The notes under the pieces are model-generated. The model did not search any database and had not been told where the DNA came from. It saw nothing but the letters and a program-made list of their open reading frames with translations. Positions 26,383 to 35,958 of a stretch of DNA of 64,000 bases are shown in pieces. A program made the position numbers and the translations under genes. Position 1 is the stretch's first letter. Each line of letters begins with the position of its first letter. Source of the stretch: Bifidobacterium scaligerum (GTDB lineage Bacteria > Actinomycetota > Actinomycetes > Actinomycetales > Bifidobacteriaceae). The stretch spans positions 464,726-528,725 of the forward strand of contig NZ_PGLQ01000002.1 of assembly GCF_002802865.1 (NCBI RefSeq). Reading direction: 5' to 3'.

Positions 26383-28545
26383 GTGGTTGACGAAGACGCA
26401 CTGCTTCAACAATTCGCCGCACAATTCGAGCATGGCGCCGCGGATGTAGACGATACAGACGAAGACCAAGACACACCCGCCGATTTCGACGTCAACGACT
26501 TCCTTCAGGGACTGGACGACATCTTCAACCGTCACGCCGCCGCCCACGAGGCCGGCCCCTATCTGGAACAGGCGGCAGTAGACGCCGAAAACGCCGGCGA
26601 CGAGGCCGGGTTGCTGACCGTACTCAACGAAACGATGGGATTCTACCGCTCGCAAGGGCGACACCAAGAGAACCAATGGATCGTGCAGCGCGCACTGGAA
26701 CTGGCCGCCCGCATGGGACTGACCACCGGCACTTCCGAAGCGTGGGCCACCACACTGATCAATTGCGCTACAGCCATGCGCGCCGCCAAGCAATACGATC
26801 AGGCCGAAGACCTTTATCATCAGGCGCAGGATGTGTGCAGTCGCGCCTTCTCCCCCACCGATCGCAGACTCGCGGCGCTACACAACAATCTGTCGATGCT
26901 GTACAGCGAAACCGGACGTGCGGACCAAGCGGAGGCCGAACTACGCGAAGCCTTGCGTATCGTAGAGGAATCCAGCGTGAATCCGGAAGCGGACATCGAT
27001 GTGGCCAGTTCACACACCAATCTGGCGTTGGCCCTGCTCTCCTCAGCCGGAGACGATCCCGTTAAGCTGAAAGACGCTCATCAGCATGCGGCCAAGGCAC
27101 TGGACATCTACAAAACCGGACATCTGGAACATTCCGCGCACTATGCCTCAGCATTGGCTGGTTTCGCACAGGTATGCTTTGCTGAAAAACGGTACGCCGA
27201 TGCGGTGGACGGGTATCGCCGGGCGTTGGCGGTTATCGAGGAATGCTACGGCAGAGACACCGATTATTGGCGCATTACCGAGGAGAACCTGCGCGAGGCC
27301 GAACGTCAGGCCGAGCAACACGTCAGCGATCTGCCTGTACCGCCCGCGCAGCAGCCTTCCGCGGATTCCGCAACTGCACCGTGCGACCACGAAAACGCTA
27401 CGTCCGATCCGTCCGGCAATGCCCACAAGACTGCCGCCGGAGCCACACCTCACATAATCTGCCCGATATCCGGTCTGAAGCTGGCACGCGCCTTCTGGAA
27501 GCAGGTGGGCAAACCGATGATCGAGACGAAATATCCGCAGTATGCGAGCCGTATCGCCGCCGGTCTGGTGGGGCATGGTTCCGAATGCTATGGGTTTGAC
27601 GACGCATACTCTCAGGATCATGATTTCGGCCCACGGTTCTGCCTGTGGCTTTCGGATGAGGATTATGCGGTGATCGGAGCACAACTGCAAGCCGATTACG
27701 AGTCGCTGCCTCGCAACTTCGTTGTGGATGAGCAGGGACAGATCACTTTTGTTTCAGCCGACGAGACGGACAGCAACGCCGACACACATGCCGGCGGCAT
27801 GCCTTCTCCCACTACCCCGCGGGCGCAGGGAGCCAGACGACGTGATGGAGTGTTCCGCATCGGAGATTTCTTCACCGCCATTACCGGATATGCGGAGGCA
27901 CCGGCTGCCGAGGCGACACATGAATGGCTGATGTTGGACGAGGCCACTCTGGCAACCGCCACCAACGGTGAGGTCTTTGCCGACCCAGTGGGATTGTTGT
28001 CCAAAACCCGTCAGGGATTCAAGAACATGCCCGAGGATGTGCGTCTGGCCTTGATTTCCAAGCGTCTCGGCATGATTGCACAAGCCGGACAATACAATCT
28101 GCCTCGATCGTTGCAGCGCACGGATGGCGCAGCGGCATGGTTGTCGATCAATGAGTTCGTGGAGGCCACGGCTTCGCTGGTGTTTCTGATCAATACCCCT
28201 ATGGTGGCGGGATATATGCCGTATTACAAATGGCGGTTTGCGGCGTTGCGCAAGCTCTCCGGCTCGATATTCGCAAAGCTGCCCGATATTTGCTCCAAGT
28301 TGGAGGACGTGATGCGGCTCGCCTCGGCTGCCTGCTATGGCGGTGCCGGGTTCGGCGAGGGAGGCAAGGGCTCAGCACCGGCGGCGGCTCGCATCGAATC
28401 AATCGTGGAGCAGATCGCCGAGGACATCGTCAAGGAACTGCTGCGCGAACATCTGACCACGTCCGGCGAGACGTTCCTGGAATGGCAACGCCCGTATGTG
28501 GAGGAGCATATTCAGACCAGCAATCCGATATTGCACAGTCTATAA
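26383..28545 (+). CDS. TPR protein fused to a DUF4037 domain
   Basis: A 720-residue cytoplasmic protein. Residues about 70-310 are tetratricopeptide-like helical repeats (TLINCATAMRAAKQYDQAEDLYHQA, then SMLYSETGRADQAEAELREAL). After an acidic linker, the C-terminal half begins with ICPISGLKLARAFW and contains GLVGHGSECYGFDDAYSQDHDFG, the DUF4037 signature, a family with a nucleotidyltransferase-like appearance (GSE...D-x-D). Start is GTG with GGGAGG six bases upstream. It is followed by a DUF4125 gene, the usual companion. The biochemical role is unknown. Confidence 0.82.
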   Translation: MVDEDALLQQFAAQFEHGAADVDDTDEDQDTPADFDVNDFLQGLDDIFNRHAAAHEAGPYLEQAAVDAENAGDEAGLLTVLNETMGFYRSQGRHQENQWIVQRALELAARMGLTTGTSEAWATTLINCATAMRAAKQYDQAEDLYHQAQDVCSRAFSPTDRRLAALHNNLSMLYSETGRADQAEAELREALRIVEESSVNPEADIDVASSHTNLALALLSSAGDDPVKLKDAHQHAAKALDIYKTGHLEHSAHYASALAGFAQVCFAEKRYADAVDGYRRALAVIEECYGRDTDYWRITEENLREAERQAEQHVSDLPVPPAQQPSADSATAPCDHENATSDPSGNAHKTAAGATPHIICPISGLKLARAFWKQVGKPMIETKYPQYASRIAAGLVGHGSECYGFDDAYSQDHDFGPRFCLWLSDEDYAVIGAQLQADYESLPRNFVVDEQGQITFVSADETDSNADTHAGGMPSPTTPRAQGARRRDGVFRIGDFFTAITGYAEAPAAEATHEWLMLDEATLATATNGEVFADPVGLLSKTRQGFKNMPEDVRLALISKRLGMIAQAGQYNLPRSLQRTDGAAAWLSINEFVEATASLVFLINTPMVAGYMPYYKWRFAALRKLSGSIFAKLPDICSKLEDVMRLASAACYGGAGFGEGGKGSAPAAARIESIVEQIAEDIVKELLREHLTTSGETFLEWQRPYVEEHIQTSNPILHSL

Positions 28546-28556
28546 CGAAAAGGATG

Positions 28557-28753
28557 TGTTTCTGCCTTGCAAGGGGTACTTCAGCTCATCTCAAAACCTT
28601 TATCTGTTTTACGAGGGGTATCACAACGGACATGCCTTACGTAAAACCGTTGAAATACCAACATGAATATATGGATTCATGCATGTCTGATACCCCTTGC
28701 ACAGCAGATAGCATTTTGCAGTGGGATAAATGTACCCCTCGTAAAGCAGATAG
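28557..28753. repeat. Four-copy repeated element, two direct and two inverted
   Basis: A 22-24 bp element with core (A/G)AGGGGTA and flank ATCTG-Y-TTT/TTG occurs as copy A (about 28557-28579) and B (28601-28623) on the plus strand and C (28688-28711) and D (28731-28753) inverted. The GGGGTA cores of A and B are 42 bases apart, and so are those of C and D. B and D are nearly identical over 20 bases. The element separates the DUF4037 and DUF4125 genes. Confidence 0.75.
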
Positions 28754-28789
28754 CCGCAAGCTGATATTCAACGAGGAAAGGAATCAGCA

Positions 28790-29419
28790 ATGAATACTCA
28801 TGATAATGACGATGAGCTGCGCGAGACCATTGTGCGACATGAATGGGATCAATTTCAACGCACCAACAACGAGGGCGGAAGGGCTGCATGCCAAGGCAAC
28901 TGGCCGGTGTTTCATCAGATGAGACTGGCCCAGTTCCTCACATGGGAGCGACCGTTGCTGGAATCGTATGCCGCCGACCTTGATGAGGCGGACCGCGTGG
29001 ACCGCAATCTCGTCACCGAAAAATACGGTCGTATGATGGCTTCCACCGCACCGGCCGAGTATGCGGCGAATATCGAGCCGTATGTTCCCCGGCTGGATGC
29101 GGACCGCATAGCACGGCAGGAACAGATAATCGCCCAGCAAGTGTCATGGGCCGCTGATTTCCGTTCCCGATATCCCAAGTTGGGCGAGGCCATGCGCGTA
29201 CTCACCACTGCGGAAGATACCGCGACCGTCACCTCGTTTGAAACCTATTTGCGCGGCGAACTGGGCACATACTCCCCTACCACATTCGGTCTGTATGAAA
29301 CGATGATTCGCGAGCGCGCTGCCGCCGACCCCCAGCGCAATATTACGGAAGAGACGCTGCTCAACACGGTACGATTGGGAGGTTTTGACAGTTTGGATGA
29401 GGCCGAGGCCGCACAGTGA
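28790..29419 (+). CDS. DUF4125 family protein
   Basis: A 209-residue soluble protein of family DUF4125, recognised by NEGGRAACQGNWPVFHQMR and QFLTWERPLLESYAADL. It contains no membrane segment. DUF4125 genes commonly accompany DUF4037 genes, which suggests a joint but undefined function. AGGAAAGGAA precedes the ATG by about seven bases. It ends at a palindromic terminator facing the convergent hydrolase gene. Confidence 0.82.
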   Translation: MNTHDNDDELRETIVRHEWDQFQRTNNEGGRAACQGNWPVFHQMRLAQFLTWERPLLESYAADLDEADRVDRNLVTEKYGRMMASTAPAEYAANIEPYVPRLDADRIARQEQIIAQQVSWAADFRSRYPKLGEAMRVLTTAEDTATVTSFETYLRGELGTYSPTTFGLYETMIRERAAADPQRNITEETLLNTVRLGGFDSLDEAEAAQ

Positions 29420-29452
29420 CACGGTCGGTACAGTGACACGTGCAGTGCCGAC

Positions 29453-29487
29453 TCAGTGCAGTGCCAGCCGAGCCGGCACTGCACTGA
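29453..29487. terminator. Bidirectional terminator
   Basis: A 13-bp perfect stem (29453-29465 with 29475-29487) lies between the convergent DUF4125 and hydrolase genes. T-runs are poor. Confidence 0.75.
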
Positions 29488-29491
29488 ACGC

Positions 29492-31240
29492 CTAAAACTG
29501 GACCGGCAGTGTGAATAACCCCCAAAAAGCCATGGAGGTCAGCGACGTAAACGCGGCGATCGCCATGATGCCGCAGATGGCGTGGCGAGCGCCGGTGAGG
29601 CAACGGCGAGAGCGCCACCAGTATTCCAATTGCACGGCGTATGTGAGCACCAACAGTACAGTCAGCACCTGCAGTACCGCCCAGCAGACGCCGAACAGTC
29701 GCGGGAACGGCTGCATATATACCGATGCCAATCCCACGACAGTCAAGTAGCCATACACCAGCATCGTTGTTGTCGCAGATACGATGCCAAGCGACCAACA
29801 TGGCCCGGCAATGCCCGGTGATGGTGTCGCGGAAGATAGTCCGGAAGCCGTATCCGATTGCGAGGTCGGAGCCTCGCTGACAGCTGCCGGACCACTCGGC
29901 CCGCTCGCAAACGGTCCTGCAACCGAATACATAAGGGGACGAACGTGCAAGGCTGCGCGCTTACCTTTGATGCGCACTCGCAAGCTGCGACGCCGTGACA
30001 AAGATGTCACTGCCACGCCAAGTCCCAGCACCATCGCGACAGCCAGCAGCACAGGACCAGCAGCCATAATGCCAACAAGTACACCAAGGGAGCCGATGAT
30101 GCCGGAATCAGTGCGTTCAGGTGCCGCAAATCGCTGATGCGGTTGCACGCCGGCAATTTGCGGCGTAGTCCAAACTCCCGCCGCATTCCAAGATGCCGCA
30201 TCCACGCTCGTATGGCTCACAGCGTCTTCCGCGTCCGCGCTGCCATTCCCACGTTCGGCCACTACACCGTTGATCCAGTTCTCCAACGCCTGCGTATACC
30301 CGTCTGCCAGCGGCAGGTTCGGCGTGAACAAGCCTTGTCCGGCACGCATTTGATGGTTGGCTGCATAATAGCGCACGGTGACATCACCATTACCCACCCG
30401 ATGCGCGGCGGCCATGATGCGTTGCGCGCCTTGCTCAATAGGCATGGCCGTATCGTACGTACCGTAACTGACAAGCACCGGCATAGTCAGCGTTGACAGG
30501 TATCGGTCGGCATCGAAATCGGCATAGGCCAAGTCGAACGGCGCATAGTCGAGCGACATGAGCTTGGCCATATCTTTGATGACCGCTCGCGGTGCGCCCG
30601 CTTCTTTCGCGTATGCGCTGACGGCCATGGCCATCTGCTCGCGACCTTTGAATACGGGCGCAGAGGTCAACGCCGCAAAAGCTATGTCCTTGCGGGATGC
30701 GGCCAGAATCGTGGCGATCCAGGTACCTTCCGATTCGGCATATAGGCCGATGGCGTTCGGGTTCACACCGGCCGTGCCGCGCAGCACGTCCATCGCGCGG
30801 CTGTATTCGTTGGCGAATCGTGCATAATCGCGGTGCAGCACCGTGTAATCATCGTTACGCTTGGCGGGCACCAAAGTCACAATGCCAGCGGAAGCCATGG
30901 CGTTCGCGATATCGCCGAAATCCTCGGCCCCGCTGGTACCGGAACCGTGGATGAACAGGCAGGCGGGACGCAGCCCGGAAGCGTTCACCGGCTCACGCAA
31001 CACGGCAGGCAGTTGTACTCCGCCGCCCATATTCACGGTGATATTGGTTTCGCGGGTCTGGTAACGCCCTTCATGCGGAATGCTGACGTTGGCGGGTTCA
31101 ATGTCGGGATCGCTGGTGGCGACCGTGAGGTGATCGGTGTAAGGACGGATGTCCCAACGCGGCATCATCGCCCAGCCGAGTGTGGCGAACACCAGCAGCA
31201 GGGCCAGAGCAATCGCTATGATGCGCGCTATTCGTTTCAT
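29492..31240 (-). CDS. Membrane protein with extracytoplasmic alpha/beta-hydrolase domain
   Basis: A 582-residue protein: N-terminal helix (about 4-25), then an alpha/beta-hydrolase fold (about 60-330) with the oxyanion region FIHGSGTSG, nucleophile elbow GLYAESEGTW (Ser in A-x-S-x-G form), Asp in SYGTYDTAMP and His in AANHQM. The C-terminal half has about four more helices separated by a Ser/Pro-rich loop. The enzyme probably faces outside as an esterase or dienelactone-hydrolase-like peptidase. Substrate is unknown. The membrane-anchored architecture is unusual for this fold. The gene lies after a 12-bp terminator stem. Confidence 0.78.
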   Translation of the reverse strand: MKRIARIIAIALALLLVFATLGWAMMPRWDIRPYTDHLTVATSDPDIEPANVSIPHEGRYQTRETNITVNMGGGVQLPAVLREPVNASGLRPACLFIHGSGTSGAEDFGDIANAMASAGIVTLVPAKRNDDYTVLHRDYARFANEYSRAMDVLRGTAGVNPNAIGLYAESEGTWIATILAASRKDIAFAALTSAPVFKGREQMAMAVSAYAKEAGAPRAVIKDMAKLMSLDYAPFDLAYADFDADRYLSTLTMPVLVSYGTYDTAMPIEQGAQRIMAAAHRVGNGDVTVRYYAANHQMRAGQGLFTPNLPLADGYTQALENWINGVVAERGNGSADAEDAVSHTSVDAASWNAAGVWTTPQIAGVQPHQRFAAPERTDSGIIGSLGVLVGIMAAGPVLLAVAMVLGLGVAVTSLSRRRSLRVRIKGKRAALHVRPLMYSVAGPFASGPSGPAAVSEAPTSQSDTASGLSSATPSPGIAGPCWSLGIVSATTTMLVYGYLTVVGLASVYMQPFPRLFGVCWAVLQVLTVLLVLTYAVQLEYWWRSRRCLTGARHAICGIMAIAAFTSLTSMAFWGLFTLPVQF

Positions 31241-31260
31241 CCGCCCTCCCAGCTCAATAA

Positions 31261-31309
31261 GACTGATGTTGCGTCGGCATCAACAACCGACACGGTTGCA
31301 ACATCAGTC
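31261..31309. terminator. Terminator between membrane-protein genes
   Basis: A perfect 12-bp outer stem (31261-31272 with 31298-31309) and an inner GTCGG/CCGAC separate the gene at 31341 from the hydrolase downstream. Confidence 0.7.
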
Positions 31310-31340
31310 CTCGTTCATGACCTCAACAGGTGTACTCGCA

Positions 31341-32285
31341 TCACTGCCCAGCTGCATCCTTCCGCTGTTTTGCGGCTCCCATGATGGCCCAGACAATGGC
31401 CACGATCACCAGAATCACGCCGATGGCGCCACAAGCGACGGCCACTATCAGCTGTGGGTCCGCGGCGAACGTCGGAATCATCGTGTTCGGGAACACCAGG
31501 CCAAACACCAGCGCTGTCGCTCCGATGACAAGCCCCGATATGCCAAAGATGATCGTGAGCACACTTATTCCGCGCTTCGCTTCGGAGTTGACAGGAGTTC
31601 GCGGATACGTCTGCGAACGATTGTTGTTCGATGACGGCTGCGCAGGTGCGCCAGATGCTGACGGAGACATGGGATTGGCTTGTTTCACCTGCTCCATATG
31701 AGGTGCGGCAGATTCGGACTTGCCTTGATTGTTGTGTCCAGTCTCGTGATTCGGCTCGGCGGACGCTTCGCCGTACATCGGTATATCGTTCGCCGGAGCG
31801 ATCGTCTCGTCGTGATATGGCAGCTCGCCGACGGGCAGGTTCTTGGGATCGGGCTCGTCTCCTGTGTGTGCTGGCATCGACTCGGCGTCCATAGATTCGA
31901 CTGAATGGTCGACTGCGGTCTCGGTCCCGGAAGGTATGGGCTCGGTTTCGGCAGCATCGTGGGATCGATCAGCGAACGTATTATCAGCCGTTTCATCAAC
32001 AAGATCAGCCACGGATTCCAAAGCAAGAGTTCGTGAATCTCCGTCATCGGGCACGGAAGCCAGCGATTCAACTACAGGAGGCAACGTTTCAGTTGCCGTA
32101 CCATCCTGAACGGTAGGCAGCACTGCAGTTGCCACCGTATTGTCGGACACGGGCAATACCGCGGTATCGGATGGTTCCGTCACGGCCCCATCTACAGGAG
32201 CGATGGTTTCGGTATCGGCTACCGGTAGCGCCTTGGTTGCGGTCACGTCATCAACGCTATGGAACTGCTGGGTATCGCTGTTCAT
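31341..32285 (-). CDS. Membrane protein with long acidic disordered N-terminus
   Basis: A 314-residue protein. Residues 1-230 are low complexity and rich in Asp, Glu, Ser, Thr and Pro. Two helices follow (about 241-263 and 280-303), resembling the DUF4190-type two-helix membrane unit. AGGAGG is seven bases upstream of the ATG. It is eleven bases downstream of the PspC-family gene and likely in the same transcript, so a role in the envelope-stress locus is possible but not shown. Confidence 0.7.
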   Translation of the reverse strand: MNSDTQQFHSVDDVTATKALPVADTETIAPVDGAVTEPSDTAVLPVSDNTVATAVLPTVQDGTATETLPPVVESLASVPDDGDSRTLALESVADLVDETADNTFADRSHDAAETEPIPSGTETAVDHSVESMDAESMPAHTGDEPDPKNLPVGELPYHDETIAPANDIPMYGEASAEPNHETGHNNQGKSESAAPHMEQVKQANPMSPSASGAPAQPSSNNNRSQTYPRTPVNSEAKRGISVLTIIFGISGLVIGATALVFGLVFPNTMIPTFAADPQLIVAVACGAIGVILVIVAIVWAIMGAAKQRKDAAGQ

Positions 32286-32296
32286 TGCTGTTCCTC

Positions 32297-34222
32297 CTAC
32301 TTGTCCTGATCGAAGTCCTGAGAGTCGGACTTGTTTACGTGTACTGACGTTTCATCGATATCCGTCAAGGACTGCCGCTGCTGATCGCGGCTGACTTCGG
32401 TACCGTGCAGCTTTTCGAACTGCTGGAATGTATACCCTTCCCAATTCGAGACATACGTCACGTTCACCCGCGCCTCCAGAGCATAAGGCACGTCGATCAA
32501 CAGTTCCGGACCGTCGAGCGGTGAGCTTTTGTAATTGTTGAGCCACTCGTATTCGGTTCCGCTCATACCCGACCCATAGGTGAGCGGAGAATCGGTCAGG
32601 AAGCCTGTTGATATTGACATGATGCTGTAGCTGCTGCTCGTGGCATCGTATTTGCCGCCGATGGCCTCGGCTATCTGATACCCGCCACGATAATTGCCGA
32701 ACGCATACGAACAGCCATCCGGCAGGATGATGTGTATCTGCGAACGGTATGCGGATAAGGTGATGTTCCCGGCCGGGCAATACGATATGGTCTTCTTGCC
32801 ATTCTGAAGTTCCAGCTCGTGCTCGGGATGCGTGTCGCTCCATGCGGACAGATCGAGTATGGCATGGCTGTCCTCATAACGGTCGCCCATGAACAGCACC
32901 CCACTCTTCAGTGCCGCGAACGTGTCATCGCTGGAATCCGCCACCAACATCCCAGCGGATTGCACTTCATCCATACCGTACGCGTTCTTTGAGTTGGTAC
33001 CTGAGTCGAGGCTCACGGTTGCCGCATAGGTACCGGTGTCATGAGTCAGATCGTAGTAATACGAGGAGTAGGTGCCGGAGACGAAAATCATGGCCACGGC
33101 ACATCCTCCTGCCACCAGTCCCAGCGGAATCAATCCGCCCGCGCGGCGACCGCGTACGCCGAGAATCACGACGATAACGCCCATCACGATACAAACCGCC
33201 GCACTCCAGATAGTGACCAGTTCGATAATGGGGCCGAGGCCAAAGCCGTTGGCCTCGATAGAGGCCATGACGCCGGCAAAGGACATGAACATCAGTCCCA
33301 GCACAATCAGCACCGTAACGGGGCCCGCCGGCTTGCGGCGTAACGATTTCGCGGGTGCCGCATCGGTCTGTGGTGCGGCGTATCGGCCGGCGGAAGCGGT
33401 AGCGCCGGCCGGACCCGGCGTAAACGGACCGGCGTATGCGTTCTGCGGAGCCGGGCCGGCAGCAAACTGTCCCATTGGCATGGATCCCAGTCCCGGGCTG
33501 TGCGAAACCGGCGGTATCGGCTGGCTATTGTTCGGCATCGGCGCAGGCGCGGCGAACGGACCGGCATAAGGTGAGGCATATACGGGAGCTCCCATCGGAC
33601 CTGTGCCGGCGGCGTTCGGTGCTGCCGGCGCGGGACCAGCATACGGACTGTATGGGGCGGTCGGACCAGCCGGAGCGTACCCGGAGACCATCGGCCCCGC
33701 ATACGGGGTCTGCCCACCGGCGTACGTACCAGTCGTGCCGGCAGGGCCAGTCATAGGCGGATTACCGCGCATGCCACGGGCACCGAACCCGTACCCCTCC
33801 TGCTGACGAATACCGCTTTTGGCGAGCGCCCACAGCGTGACCGCTGCAAGCACGATGCACACCCAACCGGCACCGGGAATCACCACCGCCACGGCCATGA
33901 ACAGGAAGCAGCCGAGGCAGTTCCAGTTCCACTGTCCAGCGACGAGATCCTCACCAAGGATGTGCCCACCGCGCACATCCGGCAACAGGAACCAGCCTAG
34001 CGCGTACAATGCCGCGCCAAAACCGAAACACAACGTGGAAACGATCATCAGCGCACGGACCAAGGTGGGACTCCAGCCGAGCCGAGCCGCCAGACCGCTG
34101 CATACACCGCCGATCCAACGGTCGTCGCCGCGCATGATGCCGCTCGTCCTGATCCAAGCGAAGAAACGCCGCGAAACCTTGTTTGGCTGCGGCTCATAAG
34201 AATTCATAGTGGGATTGCTCAT
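32297..34222 (-). CDS. PspC-domain membrane protein
   Basis: A 641-residue protein. A PspC domain (about 30-95) has the signature RWIGGVCSGLAARLGWSPTLVR and two helices. After more helices a Pro/Ala/Gly-rich linker (about 160-310) repeats YAGP-type motifs. Three or four helices follow near 325-420, then an external C-terminal domain of about 220 residues that resembles the beta-rich sensor part of LiaF/PspC-associated proteins. It is divergent from a PspC-histidine kinase. The ATG is preceded by TGTAATGGAACC, which suggests a leaderless transcript. Confidence 0.8.
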   Translation of the reverse strand: MSNPTMNSYEPQPNKVSRRFFAWIRTSGIMRGDDRWIGGVCSGLAARLGWSPTLVRALMIVSTLCFGFGAALYALGWFLLPDVRGGHILGEDLVAGQWNWNCLGCFLFMAVAVVIPGAGWVCIVLAAVTLWALAKSGIRQQEGYGFGARGMRGNPPMTGPAGTTGTYAGGQTPYAGPMVSGYAPAGPTAPYSPYAGPAPAAPNAAGTGPMGAPVYASPYAGPFAAPAPMPNNSQPIPPVSHSPGLGSMPMGQFAAGPAPQNAYAGPFTPGPAGATASAGRYAAPQTDAAPAKSLRRKPAGPVTVLIVLGLMFMSFAGVMASIEANGFGLGPIIELVTIWSAAVCIVMGVIVVILGVRGRRAGGLIPLGLVAGGCAVAMIFVSGTYSSYYYDLTHDTGTYAATVSLDSGTNSKNAYGMDEVQSAGMLVADSSDDTFAALKSGVLFMGDRYEDSHAILDLSAWSDTHPEHELELQNGKKTISYCPAGNITLSAYRSQIHIILPDGCSYAFGNYRGGYQIAEAIGGKYDATSSSYSIMSISTGFLTDSPLTYGSGMSGTEYEWLNNYKSSPLDGPELLIDVPYALEARVNVTYVSNWEGYTFQQFEKLHGTEVSRDQQRQSLTDIDETSVHVNKSDSQDFDQDK

Positions 34223-34338
34223 GGTTCCATTACAGCAATGATTTGTCTGCACATCTCCCCGGAAACACCCTGATTGTTCCCTGAACCTCGGTTGAAACCC
34301 CGGTATCAAAGCCCTGAACGCGGCACAATGGAACCATG
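34220..34338. promoter_or_regulatory. Divergent PspC promoter region with mirrored start sites
   Basis: The two divergent genes begin with the same 12-mer, AATGGAACCATG, in opposite orientation (34220-34231 and 34327-34338). In each, an A/T-rich -10-like hexamer (TGTAAT, CACAAT) ends within seven bases of the ATG, as in leaderless promoters. No clear -35 was found. Confidence 0.5.
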
Positions 34339-35958
34339 ACCTTTCCCATGCACACCGGTTCGCCCGGCCATGCACCCTATGGACAGGCCTCGCCATATAC
34401 ACAGCCGGGGCCTGCGGCGGCACCGTACGCGCCGTACGGTGCCACTTCCTCGCCTATTGCATCACCTACGATGTCGCCGAGTCCGATGCCGGTGCCGCCG
34501 AGGGCCGCGGACTCTCACGCAAACGCGCAGACGACGTCCTATTCGCAAACGACTTCGCGCCCATTGCCGCCGATGGCACCCGCACAACTGCCGTTGATGC
34601 GTCCGAAACATGGCCGCTGGCTGACCGGCGTATGCAAGGGCATCGCACTCCATTTGGGAGTGTCCGTCACGTGGGTGCGATTGGCGTTCGTTCTGCTGAC
34701 CATGATGTATGGGGCCGGCATTATCGGATACCTATTTTTATGTATTTTCATGCCGTCTGGCGACCCGATTGCTGCGGCTGCAGCGGCCTCCGCAACGGTT
34801 CCGGTGGGACAGGCCCCGCTGTCACGCGGCAATGCAGGATCGGTCGGTAAAGCTGTAGATGGCAATGATGGCGATGCCGCGGCCACTCCGGAATCATTGG
34901 CAGATGCGGTCAGACGCGCCCCCAAACCGGCGCTGGTGGCGCTGAGCGGCGTACTGCTTATGGGCATCGGCCCGCTTTTGGTAAGCACCGGTGTAGACAC
35001 TACGGTGATTCTGCCGCTGCTGTTCGGCATGGCCGGCATCGCGCTGGCATGGATGAACCTTTCGCCGCATGGCACGCAACTGCTTTCCATGCTGGGTGGC
35101 ATTGCGTTGATCTTCTGCGGATGGGCGCTGTACGTGTCCAATGCAACATTCGTCATGGCCGCCGGATGGAGCACTTCGCCTCGGCGCATCATGCTTTCGG
35201 GGTTCATCATGCTGGTGGCAGTTGTGGTGGCGGTTTTGCCTTGGGCCAGCGCCATGCTGCAACAGTTTTCGCATGAGAAAGCACTCAAGGAACGCGAAGA
35301 GGAACGTGCGGATATGACCGCACATCTGCATGACGGCGTATTGCAGACGCTGGCGCTGATTCAGCTGCACAACCAAGAGCCGGACGTCATCTTCACGCTG
35401 GCCCGGGCTCAGGAGCGCGAATTGCGCGAATGGCTATATCAGGAGCGGTCCACTTCAGATCGCTCGGTCAGCGCCGGCTTGAAGAAAATCGCGGCGGAAG
35501 TAGAGGACGGGCACGGCAAACCCATCGAAGTGGTCATTGTGGGAGATGCTCGCCCCAGCGCCCAGACGGATGCGCTGCTGGACGCCACCCGGCAGGCGCT
35601 GGTCAACGCCGTGACACATGGCGGCGAGCCGATATCGCTGTATTGCGAGGCGGGGTCCACGCTGGTGGAGGCGTTTGTACGCGACCATGGTTCTGGTTTC
35701 GACATCGACACGATCCCGCCGGACCGGTTAGGCATTCGCGAGTCGATCATCGGCCGCATCAAACGGCGCGGCGGTACAGTGGAAATCGTGTCCAGACCCG
35801 GTTGGGGCACCGAAGTTCGAATGCATATGCCGATTGCGTTGCACGCTGCGTCGCAATCCACGGCGCAGTCTGCGGCACAGTCCGCAGCGCAACCTACAGC
35901 ACAGCCCGTAGCACCACCTGCGGCACAGTCCGCAGCACCACAAGGAGAGACATCATGA
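34336..35958 (+). CDS. PspC-domain sensor histidine kinase, NarL/LiaS type
   Basis: A 540-residue membrane kinase. A Pro/Ser-rich N-terminus (1-85) precedes a PspC domain (about 88-145, GRWLTGVCKGIALHLGVS), then about four further helices (195-315) and a HisKA_3-type dimerisation domain with His332 in HLHDGVLQTLALIQ. The ATPase domain has an N box DATRQALVNAVTHGG and FVRDHGSGFD. An Ala/Gln/Ser repeat tail ends the protein. Its stop overlaps the response-regulator start as ATGA. It likely senses membrane stress. Confidence 0.9.
   Translation: MTFPMHTGSPGHAPYGQASPYTQPGPAAAPYAPYGATSSPIASPTMSPSPMPVPPRAADSHANAQTTSYSQTTSRPLPPMAPAQLPLMRPKHGRWLTGVCKGIALHLGVSVTWVRLAFVLLTMMYGAGIIGYLFLCIFMPSGDPIAAAAAASATVPVGQAPLSRGNAGSVGKAVDGNDGDAAATPESLADAVRRAPKPALVALSGVLLMGIGPLLVSTGVDTTVILPLLFGMAGIALAWMNLSPHGTQLLSMLGGIALIFCGWALYVSNATFVMAAGWSTSPRRIMLSGFIMLVAVVVAVLPWASAMLQQFSHEKALKEREEERADMTAHLHDGVLQTLALIQLHNQEPDVIFTLARAQERELREWLYQERSTSDRSVSAGLKKIAAEVEDGHGKPIEVVIVGDARPSAQTDALLDATRQALVNAVTHGGEPISLYCEAGSTLVEAFVRDHGSGFDIDTIPPDRLGIRESIIGRIKRRGGTVEIVSRPGWGTEVRMHMPIALHAASQSTAQSAAQSAAQPTAQPVAPPAAQSAAPQGETS

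Noticed and set aside
28557..28753. CRISPR-like array
   Set aside because: Only four copies in mixed orientation, no uniform spacers and no cas genes.
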